A stretch of DNA of 39,366 nt, taken from the NCBI RefSeq assembly GCF_003044445.1, contig NZ_POWX01000020.1:1-39366 (forward strand), written 5' to 3'. Numbering within the stretch: position 1 is the first letter of the stretch; every line of letters starts with the position of its first letter. The notes below the pieces were generated by a model. It saw only the letters and a list, made by a program, of their open reading frames with translations. It searched no databases and had not been told where the DNA came from. The stretch is from Neisseria mucosa (GTDB taxonomy: Bacteria > Pseudomonadota > Gammaproteobacteria > Burkholderiales > Neisseriaceae). The translations under genes and the position numbers were made by a program. Positions 1 to 7,146 of the stretch are shown one piece after another.

Positions 1-141
1 CAGCATGGTGCCTTCAAATCGGTGGAAGAGCTCAAAAACGTTAAAGGCATCGGCGAGGGTATCTTCTCCAAACTGAAGGCCGAAGCAACCGTCGCGCCCG
101 CACCTGCAAACACAAAAGCTAAAAACGCCGTCCCATTGTAA
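1..141 (+). CDS. comEA: ComEA-like helix-hairpin-helix competence protein, 3' fragment
   Basis: This is the C-terminal end of an ORF that is open from base 1 and stops at 139-141. The visible 46 residues hold one helix-hairpin-helix (V-K-G-I-G-E-G motif, about residues 14-20), followed by an Ala/Pro/Lys-rich tail. This fits the small periplasmic DNA-binding protein ComEA that Neisseria uses to pull transforming DNA across the outer membrane. The last two residues and the stop are apparently supplied by the prophage: joining base 134 to base 38861 gives the reading A-V-P-H-T-I-T-stop. The N-terminus lies outside the window, so another short HhH protein cannot be excluded. Confidence 0.7.
   Translation, partial: QHGAFKSVEELKNVKGIGEGIFSKLKAEATVAPAPANTKAKNAVPL
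130..134. repeat. candidate 5-bp target duplication, left copy (GTCCC)
   Basis: GTCCC here is repeated at 38856-38860, directly after the TAACA that would end the prophage. Mu-type transposition duplicates 5 bp. The left prophage terminus is uncertain by about 2 nt, because the sequence after GTCCC is ATTGTAAG while the opposite end reads TGTTAG inward. Confidence 0.5.
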
Positions 142-152
142 GCCGCCGCCGC

Positions 153-219
153 CTTTTGCACTTTGTTACATTAACTTTTGCACTAGGTGCGTTTTAAAAG
201 TTACGACAGCTTTTGCACT
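153..219. repeat. prophage late-end repeats, likely transposase-binding sites
   Basis: CTTTTGCACT occurs three times, at 153-162, 175-184 and 210-219, within 85 bp of the prophage boundary. A near-complement, GTGCAAAAAC, sits at the opposite end at 38841-38850. MuA binds several related sites at each phage end, so I read these as end-type binding sites. Binding itself is inferred. Confidence 0.55.
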
Positions 220-241
220 ATATCGAATAGCAGAATATAAG

Positions 242-265
242 AAAAGCGACGAAAACGTCGCTTTT
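242..265 (-). terminator. terminator after the late operon / dam
   Basis: Perfect 10-bp arms AAAAGCGACG and CGTCGCTTTT enclose a 4-nt loop, immediately 3' of dam. In the minus direction the stem ends in a T-rich run. It closes the leftmost late transcript before the phage end. Confidence 0.8.
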
Positions 266-268
266 GTT

Positions 269-1048
269 TTACCAGTTACAAATAACCAATTCGCCACTGG
301 TTTTACCCGTCTTATCCCTGCCTACAGTATAAGCTAACTCCAGTTGAGTAATACGAAAATCTTTAAACAACGCCAGTATATCAGGGCGGTCATTGATGGA
401 TAACATGACCTTACCCTTGCTCTCCGCCATTACCTTTGCCAGCAGCTCATATTGAGACCAATCAAAAGCACTATCGTAGCCAGCGGTCTGCCAATATGGT
501 GGATCAGCGTAAAAGAAAGTGTGTTCGCGGTCATATCGTTTTAAACAACGCTCCCACGGTTCGCATTCTATATAAACACCTTTTAAACGGTCTTTAGCAG
601 CCTTTAATTTAGCTTTGATTTGCGATGCATCCCACGCTTTTGACGTGGTAGCCGTGCCAAAATGTTGATGGACGGTCTTGCCACCGAAGGCATTGTGCTG
701 CAAATAAAAGAACCGGGCAGCTCGTTGAATATCGGTCATGCAATCAGGCGGTGTACTTTGCAGGCGGGCAAAGACCTCTCGGCTTGTCAGTGTCCACTCA
801 AACTGGCGGACGAACTCGTCAAAATGGTGTTGTACCACGCGGTATAGGTTGACGAGTTGTCCGTTGATATCGTTTAAAACTTCCACTTTGGCGGGTGTTT
901 CCCGAAGAAAGAACAATGCCGCGCCGCCTGAAAACAGCTCGACATAGCAGGAATGCTCAGGAAACATGGGTAACAAGTGTTTTGCCAATCGTCGTTTCCC
1001 GCCCATCCAAGGAATGATGGGTAAAGATTGTTGCGGTTTTTGCATCAT
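269..1048 (-). CDS. dam: D12-class DNA adenine N6-methyltransferase (Dam-like)
   Basis: This 259-residue protein transfers a methyl group from SAM to adenine in DNA. The SAM-binding motif E-L-F-S-G-G-A is at about residues 37-43, after the W-M-G-G-K N-terminal motif, and the catalytic D-P-P-Y-W is at 182-186. Its length is normal for phage Dam proteins of the D12 class. The start at 1048 follows AGGAGTATAT; a second Met is the next codon. It is the last gene of the phage, in the place where Mu carries mom downstream of com. It may protect phage DNA against restriction or shift host methylation. The target site is likely GATC by family but cannot be read from the sequence. Confidence 0.92.
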   Translation of the reverse strand: MMQKPQQSLPIIPWMGGKRRLAKHLLPMFPEHSCYVELFSGGAALFFLRETPAKVEVLNDINGQLVNLYRVVQHHFDEFVRQFEWTLTSREVFARLQSTPPDCMTDIQRAARFFYLQHNAFGGKTVHQHFGTATTSKAWDASQIKAKLKAAKDRLKGVYIECEPWERCLKRYDREHTFFYADPPYWQTAGYDSAFDWSQYELLAKVMAESKGKVMLSINDRPDILALFKDFRITQLELAYTVGRDKTGKTSGELVICNW

Positions 1049-1126
1049 ATATACTCCTAAATTGGCATTCGACGACGCTCTGAATCAGATTAATATGATG
1101 CTCGACGGCATTCTTAGATTTTATAA

Positions 1127-1240
1127 TCAACTGAAAGAATTGATATTTTTGCAGCGCGTGCATTTTATTTGTACGAAACCACTGCCTTTTGCCAGCAATT
1201 TGCCGCAAAATTTGCAGCGTAACTCACGATAAATTTGCAT
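1127..1240 (-). CDS. Com-like zinc-finger translational regulator, short or frameshifted
   Basis: This 37-residue ORF was found by reading the minus strand. It has C-x2-C at residues 9-12 and C-x2-C at 27-30, the Com-family zinc-finger pattern. AGGAG lies 9 nt upstream of the ATG at 1240. Mu Com activates translation of the DNA-modification gene that follows, and here dam follows. The ORF stops at 1127-1129, but a shifted frame continues with a charged/histidine segment (K-N-A-V-E-H-H) from about 1110 towards dam, which looks like a plausible Com C-terminal tail. So the gene may carry a frameshift or may simply be short. Confidence 0.6.
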   Translation of the reverse strand: MQIYRELRCKFCGKLLAKGSGFVQIKCTRCKNINSFS

Positions 1241-1331
1241 TTGCATCCACTCCTGTATCAGATAGAATGCCTCGGTCTCGCGAGACTAAGGCGGCCTTAG
1301 AAGTCAATGCAGGCGCGAACTGCTTGGCTGG

Positions 1332-1357
1332 CGTAGCGGTGTTGCCGCACCGCTACG
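1332..1357. terminator. hairpin between the fibre genes and com/dam
   Basis: Perfect 10-bp arms (CGTAGCGGTG / CACCGCTACG) enclose a 6-nt loop. The 187 bp from 1241 to 1427 hold no other gene. The hairpin could be a terminator for the tail-fibre transcript or a regulatory structure ahead of com. There is a T-run on the plus side (gattttttta) but none close by on the minus side, so its direction is unclear. Confidence 0.45.
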
Positions 1358-1427
1358 TCGCCGTCCCACTGATTTTTTTAAATCTCCCTATTGAGGTCGC
1401 CGGTATTCAGACGACCTTTTCCCTTGC

Positions 1428-1793
1428 CTATTTATCAACAATCCAAGCCTGATACCACACGCCCTTGAGTGCCGGCGCATAGTTTATGCCTATATCGAAC
1501 CCTTCCGTTGTTATATTGCCCACATAAAAGACCCGTGCCATTTGGTCTTGTATATCCAGCACAACATTGACCATCGGACGTTCGGAAAAAGGAACATCAA
1601 ATGGAATGGTAATCCACTTATTGTTGCCATTTCCCTCTGGAAATTTAATGTCCGATCGTGGGATATACATTTCCCGATACTCTTTTTTACCGCCACCTTG
1701 CGCAGATTGTAGTTTGCTGATTTCCGCCGCCTGCGCTTTAAACTGAGCGGCAACGGCATCGACAAACAGCTTAAAACGCTCGACTAAGGTCAT
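1428..1793 (-). CDS. tail-fibre-like protein, distal part
   Basis: A 121-residue protein with an N-terminal helical stretch (about 1-35, A/Q/K rich) followed by a beta-rich domain (about 45-121). It overlaps the stop of the preceding fibre gene by 4 nt (ATGA), so translation is probably coupled. The N-terminus (M-T-L-V-E-R-F ... F-V-D-A) resembles that of the upstream 168-residue protein, suggesting a shared attachment segment. Its place at the very end of the tail module, just before com/dam, is where adhesion proteins sit. Receptor binding is inferred; no homologue is recognised with certainty. Confidence 0.6.
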   Translation of the reverse strand: MTLVERFKLFVDAVAAQFKAQAAEISKLQSAQGGGKKEYREMYIPRSDIKFPEGNGNNKWITIPFDVPFSERPMVNVVLDIQDQMARVFYVGNITTEGFDIGINYAPALKGVWYQAWIVDK

Positions 1794-2296
1794 GACTGTA
1801 ACGCCTGATTAAATTTAGCCACAAAGTCAGTATCCGTATCGCCAAGATTGAGCGTGGTTTCGACTGCGGTTTTTTGCGCCTGTGTCAAAACTTGCGCCTC
1901 ATCGATACGCAGGCGTTTGGCAACCGCTTCCGAAAGCGCGGCCGCGCCGGTTTTATCCTGCTCAATATACTTGGCAACTTCCGCCAGCGTATCGTATGCC
2001 GCGTCCGCGCCGTCTAAAATCTCTGATTTGACAGCCGTTTTTGCCGCATCAATCAGCGAATCGACCTTCTGGCTGGAGTAAGTCTTATCAGCCGCAGGCG
2101 CAGTATCGTCAATCGCTGCGCCGCCGTTACCGCTGCCGATGTTGTCAATACGGGTTTTAAGCTCGTTGACCGCGCCGACCACGCTGCCGCGCTCCGTAGT
2201 TTGCAGCATATCTGTCGAGCCGATTTTACCGATAACCTCTTTGAATTTTGCGCCAATAGCGTCCACCAGCGCGTCTATACGTTGTCTTAATGTCAT
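1790..2296 (-). CDS. tail-fibre-like protein
   Basis: A 168-residue protein made of helical segments rich in Ala, Asp and Thr, with phrases typical of phage fibre shafts (V-N-E-L-K-T-R-I at about 44-51; T-Y-S-S-Q-K-V-D at about 72-79). The first 25 residues resemble those of the gene downstream. It probably forms a trimeric shaft or tip fibre. No chaperone gene of the Mu U type was seen beside it. Confidence 0.65.
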   Translation of the reverse strand: MTLRQRIDALVDAIGAKFKEVIGKIGSTDMLQTTERGSVVGAVNELKTRIDNIGSGNGGAAIDDTAPAADKTYSSQKVDSLIDAAKTAVKSEILDGADAAYDTLAEVAKYIEQDKTGAAALSEAVAKRLRIDEAQVLTQAQKTAVETTLNLGDTDTDFVAKFNQALQS

Positions 2297-2308
2297 TTTT
2301 TATCTGCC

Positions 2309-2515
2309 TTATGAAGTTGCCAAAATAAATCTTGCGACGAAATCAGGGGCTTCGCCCGCATCCTCGCTTTTAACGTCGGCAAGCCATCGGGTGAAGTCCT
2401 CAAATGATTTGCCTTGATTTTCGGGCTGTATCAACCACGTCCGATACAAGTCGTCATCGTACCGATGCGCGGCATTTTCCAAATTACCCTTAAAAACTCG
2501 AAACTTACCCAACAT
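2309..2515 (-). CDS. small tail-region protein
   Basis: A 68-residue acidic protein rich in aromatics (Y-D-D-D-L-Y-R-T-W-L, F-E-D-F-T-R-W-L), beginning inside the last 11 nt of the upstream gene, so the two are translationally coupled. No domain is recognised. The position between fibre proteins suggests a tail-fibre assembly or attachment role, which is inference from context only. Confidence 0.6.
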   Translation of the reverse strand: MLGKFRVFKGNLENAAHRYDDDLYRTWLIQPENQGKSFEDFTRWLADVKSEDAGEAPDFVARFILATS

Positions 2516-2843
2516 TGCTCGTACTCTTTAAAATCTCCAGCGGAATATCTCCGCTGTATTGCACCAAGCCGTCAGAGCGGCGAATAAACTGCAAATCAAA
2601 AACGTAATGCCCCTCTGTCAAACCTCGACACACATCGGCATCCAAGCGCAACAGCACTAAGCGTATTTCGGGGTAAAGGGTCGTCTGAAAGCGGGCAACC
2701 GTCTCCTTAGTATGTTTGCGCCGAAGTTCGGCGGCAGCGGTCACGCCGGTCAGGGCAGAAATCCCCAAGTCGTCCAAAACATCGAAGATAACGCTGATTT
2801 CAACGGTCTCGCCCCGTTTGAAGCGCAGAATATCGGTACTCAT
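2505..2843 (-). CDS. tail-region protein of unknown function
   Basis: This protein is 112 residues long if it starts at M-S-T-D-I-L-R, where GAGGG lies about 4 nt upstream. A longer reading to 3056 would run through the upstream gene and has no better start. The composition is beta-rich with alternating charged residues (K-R-G-E-T-V-E-I-S-V, residues 8-17), resembling small Ig-like or receptor-side tail proteins. A DUS inside the gene encodes R-F-Q-T-T-L (about residues 55-60). Confidence 0.65.
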   Translation of the reverse strand: MSTDILRFKRGETVEISVIFDVLDDLGISALTGVTAAAELRRKHTKETVARFQTTLYPEIRLVLLRLDADVCRGLTEGHYVFDLQFIRRSDGLVQYSGDIPLEILKSTSNVG

Positions 2844-2914
2844 CACACCCTCAAAATAAAGCAAATTATCCCAGACCATCGCCCACCGCCCGGGCGGCGA
2901 GCCTGCACTCAACA

Positions 2915-3145
2915 CTACACGCCCAACTCCAAAACAGCAGCGTCGGGGGCTTGGCTGATGATGCGGTTGGTGCGGACATCGTAGAAGACCCGTTGATTTA
3001 AGGCAGCCTGGCCGCTCAAGACGATATTTCCGCCACTTTGCGTTTGTGCCGCCCATGAGCCGCCGCCCAAATCGCCCGTTATTTTGGCGATGCCGCGCTG
3101 CTCGCGGTTGAGCAGTGCCGTCAGGTTTTGATACAGATTGGTCAT
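2915..3145 (-). CDS. small tail-region protein
   Basis: A 76-residue protein with a Gly/Ser/Gln-rich middle (G-D-L-G-G-G-S-W-A-A-Q, about 24-34) and a C-terminal beta segment. No family is recognised. It sits between the large tail hub-like protein and the small beta protein. There are 71 bp without a gene before the next start. Confidence 0.6.
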   Translation of the reverse strand: MTNLYQNLTALLNREQRGIAKITGDLGGGSWAAQTQSGGNIVLSGQAALNQRVFYDVRTNRIISQAPDAAVLELGV

Positions 3146-3168
3146 TTTGTTACTCCCAACAAATAGAT

Positions 3169-3205
3169 AAAAGGTCGTCTGAACATGGCTTTCAGACGAC
3201 CTTTA
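3169..3205. terminator. inverted DUS hairpin
   Basis: AAAGGTCGTCTGAA and TTCAGACGACCTTT face each other across a short loop between the 626-residue tail gene and the 76-residue gene. In Neisseria such inverted uptake-sequence pairs act as intrinsic terminators. Here the hairpin could attenuate transcription into the fibre genes. Confidence 0.7.
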
Positions 3206-3228
3206 AAGCAGTCTTAAAACAGCTTTAA

Positions 3229-5109
3229 TCACTCGTCCAAATAGCGGTCGATGCTGACATTTTGAGTAACGACAGGCGCGTCGTTTTCGATTTTGATCTC
3301 GACCGATACGCCAACAACCACGCCCTGCCAGTTGCCTGACGGCTCGCTGATTTGCCAAATCTCGCCTAAATTAGCCATCGGAATCGCGTATTTGTCTGAC
3401 ACAGGCAAAGACACGGTCTCGCGCTTGTGGACGCCCGTCGCGCTCAAGGCGGCAACGCCTGCGGCAAGCAAAACAGGCTGGTCGGTATAAAGCGCGTGGG
3501 TCAATGCAGAGGCGCGCGGCTCGCGGTTGCTGCCGTTGCGGTACACGTCCGCGCCCTTGCCCTTGTTATGGCTCGGCCAAACATAAATCCCGTTCGCCCG
3601 CTCGGACATGTTACGCTGCCCGCTGATGCTGTAAATCACACTGGCAGGCACGGTAACGTCTGCCGCCGCTTGAGCCACCTCCCAAGCCGCAGTTTTCCAC
3701 TTCGGCTTAAACCGCAGGGCAGGCTTGGCGCGGTCGCTCTCGATAAACCCGCCCGCCGTCTGCGCCAGCTCTTGCAATACCGCCATCGGCGTTTTGTCCG
3801 TCAACGCATACACGTCGGCAGGAATCAACCAATCCGCCATCGTCCATCCGTCCAAGCCCACGCCCGTCGGTCTCAAGACCTCCGTGGCGATTTGTTGCGC
3901 GTAGATAGGGTTGCGGTATGTGCCGCTGCCTTTGGGCGCATAGTCCGCGCCCAAGCGGGCGGTAACGCTCCTGCCCGTTACCGTATAGCTTTTTTGCCCG
4001 AATCTGCGGTTGTCGCTGTAATCCTCGGCGAGGATGACAAAAGTGTCCGCGTTGATTTGCACCTTGATTTGCGCTTCCTCGCCCTTTGCGCGTGCGTCGG
4101 GATTGATTTTGGCGAAATCCTCGGGCGATACGGTCAGGCTGCCTTGCCAGCAATAGCCGCCCGTATCGGCGGTAAACGAGGCGGAAAACAACCCAATCGG
4201 CTGCCCGTCCGCCGTGGCTTTGACGGTGTTTTGCATGATGTATCCGTTTAAAACAGGGGTTTTTGCCGTATCGAAACAGGCGAACGGCAGCGGGATATGG
4301 CGCGGGTCGTGCGCAATTTTCCTGCGGTAAAACCGCAAAGCAAGGCGGTTTGACGGCGGGCGGATGCCGCAGACGTAGGTTTCGGGAACCGGCTCCGGCT
4401 CGACCGGAATCTCATAGTATTCGCAAGGTACGGCAACGGCTGGCAGGGATTTAGGGTTGAAACAACGCGCCAAATCCGCCGCCGCGAGGATGTCCGACTG
4501 CAAACAACCGACCAACAAAGCGTCGTCTGAAAACGTGCTGTCCGCGTGGCTTTCCAATAGCTCGCCCGCCTGAGCCGCCTGCGCATCGCCGCCGCAGCCC
4601 GTTAAAAACAGGCTGGCTGTCGTGTTCACGCCGGAGCAGCCGTCCAGCCCGTCCATCGCGCTTTGAATACCGGACGCACAAGCCAAAACCGCAAACGACG
4701 GCTCGGACTGCGCTTTCAGACGACCCTCAAGCGCGGCCATCGCCTCAAAGGTCGTCTGAAAACAATGGGCAACGTCAACAGCCTCGACCGACACGCCCGA
4801 CATCCCGATTGCCGCGCTACCGCCCGCAAAACCACCGGACAAACAAGCCAACCCTGTCCCCGCCTCATGTAAAACAAACCCCCACTCACCCGATACAGCG
4901 GCATAGCCTGCCGGCGGCGCGTAAGGTTCGGGCGGTTTGGGCTTAGGCGGCTCAATCGGCGCAACCGTCCCGCCCGCCGCAATATGGCGCAGCGGTCGGA
5001 CAAACGGGATTGCCAAACGGTTTGACGGCTTACGCTCTGCAATCAACGCCCCGAAAGGCAGCGGAATCCGCGCGGAATCGGCATAGGTTTTGGATTTATC
5101 GTCAGACAT
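3229..5109 (-). CDS. large tail-tip / hub protein
   Basis: A 626-residue protein in the tip-protein position before the fibre genes. The N-terminal part is Pro/Ala/Gly-rich, with a P-K-P-K-P-P-E-P linker at about 56-63. The C-terminal half (about 290-626) contains beta-strands and the A-x-Y-x-x-G-x-G-T-Y-R-N-P phrase, ending in a domain reminiscent of phage late-control/hub proteins (I-Y-x-W-P-S; E-I-W-Q-I-S; V-S-V-E-I-K-I). A DUS within the gene encodes C-F-Q-T-T-F. Tail hub or receptor-side function is inferred from position and domain style. Confidence 0.65.
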   Translation of the reverse strand: MSDDKSKTYADSARIPLPFGALIAERKPSNRLAIPFVRPLRHIAAGGTVAPIEPPKPKPPEPYAPPAGYAAVSGEWGFVLHEAGTGLACLSGGFAGGSAAIGMSGVSVEAVDVAHCFQTTFEAMAALEGRLKAQSEPSFAVLACASGIQSAMDGLDGCSGVNTTASLFLTGCGGDAQAAQAGELLESHADSTFSDDALLVGCLQSDILAAADLARCFNPKSLPAVAVPCEYYEIPVEPEPVPETYVCGIRPPSNRLALRFYRRKIAHDPRHIPLPFACFDTAKTPVLNGYIMQNTVKATADGQPIGLFSASFTADTGGYCWQGSLTVSPEDFAKINPDARAKGEEAQIKVQINADTFVILAEDYSDNRRFGQKSYTVTGRSVTARLGADYAPKGSGTYRNPIYAQQIATEVLRPTGVGLDGWTMADWLIPADVYALTDKTPMAVLQELAQTAGGFIESDRAKPALRFKPKWKTAAWEVAQAAADVTVPASVIYSISGQRNMSERANGIYVWPSHNKGKGADVYRNGSNREPRASALTHALYTDQPVLLAAGVAALSATGVHKRETVSLPVSDKYAIPMANLGEIWQISEPSGNWQGVVVGVSVEIKIENDAPVVTQNVSIDRYLDE

Positions 5110-5120
5110 TTCAGACGACC

Positions 5121-5495
5121 TTATCCGCCGTCAGTATCGACGTAGGGCTTGATAAAATCATAGGAGACAGGCTCGTATTGTTTTTTATAATCCGTCGCCA
5201 CCATCAGATACTCCTCGTCTTCCTTCAGGTGGTCGAAACGGTAGCTGCCGTCGTCTTTGCTCCAAGTATCGGCGATGCATTCCATATTAGAGCGGGCGAA
5301 CAGGTAGATTCGCCTTGAGGCAGGTTGTCCACCAACGGTAACAATCCCTTCCGCCTCTCCGGCGATATAACCGCGCCCGCCGTATTTAACATGAGGAGAA
5401 CGGATGGCACGGCTTTTGACGGCATAGCTTTCGATTTTTGAGCGACGCGCGCCGAATTTAGTTACAGCGCGGCTTTTAAAAATCAAATCAGCCAT
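5121..5495 (-). CDS. tail protein with carboxypeptidase-regulatory-like beta domain
   Basis: A 124-residue protein. After a basic N-terminal segment, residues about 45-100 read G-x-V-T-V-G-G-Q-P-A-S-R-R-I-Y-L-F ... D-G-S-Y-R-F ... Y-L-M-V-A-T-D. That is the pattern of a transthyretin/CarboxypepD_reg-like beta-sandwich, often seen on phage tail tips. It directly follows the 301-residue gene with no gap and precedes the hub-like gene by 11 nt. Surface adhesion is plausible. Confidence 0.65.
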   Translation of the reverse strand: MADLIFKSRAVTKFGARRSKIESYAVKSRAIRSPHVKYGGRGYIAGEAEGIVTVGGQPASRRIYLFARSNMECIADTWSKDDGSYRFDHLKEDEEYLMVATDYKKQYEPVSYDFIKPYVDTDGG

Positions 5496-6401
5496 TTAGA
5501 TTTCCCATTCTTTCAGATTTATCAAAAAACCTCGGGCATTAAACCCTCTGAAATACATCCATTCGCCCTCGGTGCCATCTAAATTATGATAAATCTTACC
5601 AAACTCCAATTCGTCACTTCCAGGCATTAGCTCCATTGTGATCCACAAACCGGCAAGTAATCCTCTCAGTTTAATCTGGTTAGATTCACCTTCTGAAAGA
5701 TATATATCGTCGGCGCAAAACCCCATGGTTATTGGATTCGGATAATTTACTACATAGCTGGCCATGGATTTAAATGAATAATTGGCAGATACTGCCTCAT
5801 CGCCTTTATAGTCGCGGACAATGAGGTTATAAACAGGGTTTGTTCCGTTGCTCAAATATCTTTCTGCACCGACAAAAGATAAAATACAATTATTACTATC
5901 AGCAGCAGCCAAACTTGGGAAATCTCCAAAGTATAAATGCGGGCAAATGGTCGAATAATATTCATTCAGGATCACCAATAAAAATGTACGCTCATGCCCA
6001 ACCACAACCCATTTAATCTGACTATCTCGATCAAAATAATTGTAATTGGCGTACGCAAACTTTATCTTTCCAGCTTCTTGAGTGACCTCAACCTCACCTT
6101 TTTTCGCAGAGACTGGATTTTTTAGCGCGACAACGTTGCATCCCCCATACTTTGCATTACCATGCACGCCCAATGCCCATTTTGTTGACTTATCATGTTT
6201 ACTTCTGAAGCAGGCGTCGTTGCCGTTTTCGTGCAATATCTCCCAGCCCAGCGGCTCTTTGCGGTTTTCATTTTCGCCATAGCCCGTTACCAGACAGGCC
6301 TTTAAAATGGTTTTAATATCCCCTTCTGCAGGCAACACCTTCGGCGCATCCGCATCATCCCAGCGGTAAACCTTAACCGGCACCTTTTCAGTATTAAACA
6401 T
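5496..6401 (-). CDS. tail protein with conserved N-terminal KACLVTGYG motif
   Basis: This protein is 301 residues long from the ATG at 6401. The longer open frame to 6470 starts inside a terminator and DUS and is unlikely. The N-terminus has V-P-V-K-V-Y-R-W-D-D-A (about 7-17) and L-K-A-C-L-V-T-G-Y-G (about 33-42), which I recognise from tail-tip proteins of Gram-negative siphophages. The rest is beta-rich. It lies 3' of a terminator-bearing repeat, so it may have its own promoter. Base composition is visibly more AT-rich than in its neighbours, a possible sign of separate acquisition. Confidence 0.65.
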   Translation of the reverse strand: MFNTEKVPVKVYRWDDADAPKVLPAEGDIKTILKACLVTGYGENENRKEPLGWEILHENGNDACFRSKHDKSTKWALGVHGNAKYGGCNVVALKNPVSAKKGEVEVTQEAGKIKFAYANYNYFDRDSQIKWVVVGHERTFLLVILNEYYSTICPHLYFGDFPSLAAADSNNCILSFVGAERYLSNGTNPVYNLIVRDYKGDEAVSANYSFKSMASYVVNYPNPITMGFCADDIYLSEGESNQIKLRGLLAGLWITMELMPGSDELEFGKIYHNLDGTEGEWMYFRGFNARGFLINLKEWEI

Positions 6402-6483
6402 TTCAGACGACCTTTGCTTTAAAAATAAAGCCTTATTAAAGCAAAAGCCCCGAAAATCGGGGCTTGGCATGGTTGCAGTCGGG
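6401..6483. repeat. 83-bp intergenic repeat with terminator, copy A
   Basis: A block running from the DUS TTTCAGACGACC to GTTGCAGTCGGG is almost identical to 11138-11219. It includes the stem AAGCCCCGA / TCGGGGCTT (6445-6453 / 6457-6465). Confidence 0.85.
6445..6465 (-). terminator. intrinsic terminator after the lipoprotein gene
   Basis: Perfect 9-bp arms enclose a 3-nt loop, followed in the minus direction by TTTTGCTTT. It lies about 27 nt after the lipoprotein stop. Confidence 0.75.
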
Positions 6484-6491
6484 CACTTGTA

Positions 6492-7028
6492 TCAGCGGCA
6501 ATATTCCCGCCAGATGGTGTCGGAAAATTCGTGTGAATAATCTTTGTCAAAATAGTTTTGTGTCATTATTTTGCCGTCTTTGTCGTTGTACGAGTTGACT
6601 TGTACAAAACGCCGCCAGTTGGCTTTATCCCAAAGTACCTCTCCGCACAAAATACTTTCCCCGTCCTTATAACGCGCCTCGACACTTCGCAGCACACTCT
6701 CGGAGAAGTATGTTTTGGCGTTTGAAATCATGACGGCTTTGCTTACCCGTCTGACTTCTGCCTGCTGCTCCGCCTGATTGACATTGACTGTTACGCTCTC
6801 CCGTGCAGGCTCAGGCTGAACGTCTTTTTTTGTCTGCGCCTCCACTTTTTCGGGCTGCGGTGCAGCAATCGGTCTATCTTGTTTCGATTCTCGAAGTTGT
6901 TGTAACTTTTCGCGCTGTAATGCAATCTTTTCACGCTCCAGTTCGATTTCTTCTTTGCTTTTCCCGCAGCCTGCCAAGCCGCCCGCTGCAAGCGCAGTCA
7001 ACGTAGCTATTAATATAATTTTTTTCAT
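6492..7028 (-). CDS. secreted lipoprotein, likely lysogenic-conversion (moron) gene
   Basis: A 178-residue protein with a classical lipoprotein signal: M-K-K-I, a hydrophobic core, and the lipobox L-A-G-C with Cys21 as the new N-terminus. Residues about 25-60 are a charged Glu/Lys/Arg/Gln coiled coil, followed by a Pro/Glu-rich linker and a C-terminal globular domain (about 110-178) with two cysteines. The start follows GGAGTAATAGGG. It is bounded by a terminator on its 3' side and a DUS hairpin on its 5' side, so it is a separate transcription unit inside the tail operon. Virion proteins rarely carry lipoboxes; exclusion of other phages or a surface role in the lysogen is possible. Confidence 0.8.
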   Translation of the reverse strand: MKKIILIATLTALAAGGLAGCGKSKEEIELEREKIALQREKLQQLRESKQDRPIAAPQPEKVEAQTKKDVQPEPARESVTVNVNQAEQQAEVRRVSKAVMISNAKTYFSESVLRSVEARYKDGESILCGEVLWDKANWRRFVQVNSYNDKDGKIMTQNYFDKDYSHEFSDTIWREYCR

Positions 7029-7101
7029 CCCTATTACTCCGTTTAAAAAATATCAACAGCATTTTAAAACAAACGGCATATAAAATAAATAAACGGTAGT
7101 T

Positions 7102-7136
7102 AAAAGGTCGTCTGAAACGCCTTCAGACGACCTTTA
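7102..7136. terminator. inverted DUS hairpin
   Basis: AAAGGTCGTCTGAA / TTCAGACGACCTTT directly follow the stop of the 562-residue tail gene and precede the lipoprotein gene. It is likely a terminator separating the two. Confidence 0.7.
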
Positions 7137-7146
7137 TTTGTTGCGC

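Noticed and set aside
957..1208. Minus-strand ORF of 83 residues overlapping dam
   Set aside because: Only its middle resembles a Com tail. The start lacks a ribosome site and its end overlaps dam in another frame, so I treat it as the shifted half of com, not a separate gene.
2844..3056. N-terminal extension of the 112-residue tail gene to 183 residues
   Set aside because: The extension reads through the adjacent 76-residue gene in another frame, while the internal ATG has a proper ribosome site.
3427..4251. Plus-strand ORF of 274 residues
   Set aside because: It is antisense to the tail hub gene. Composition (Arg/Ala/Gly-rich) is typical of a high-GC shadow frame.
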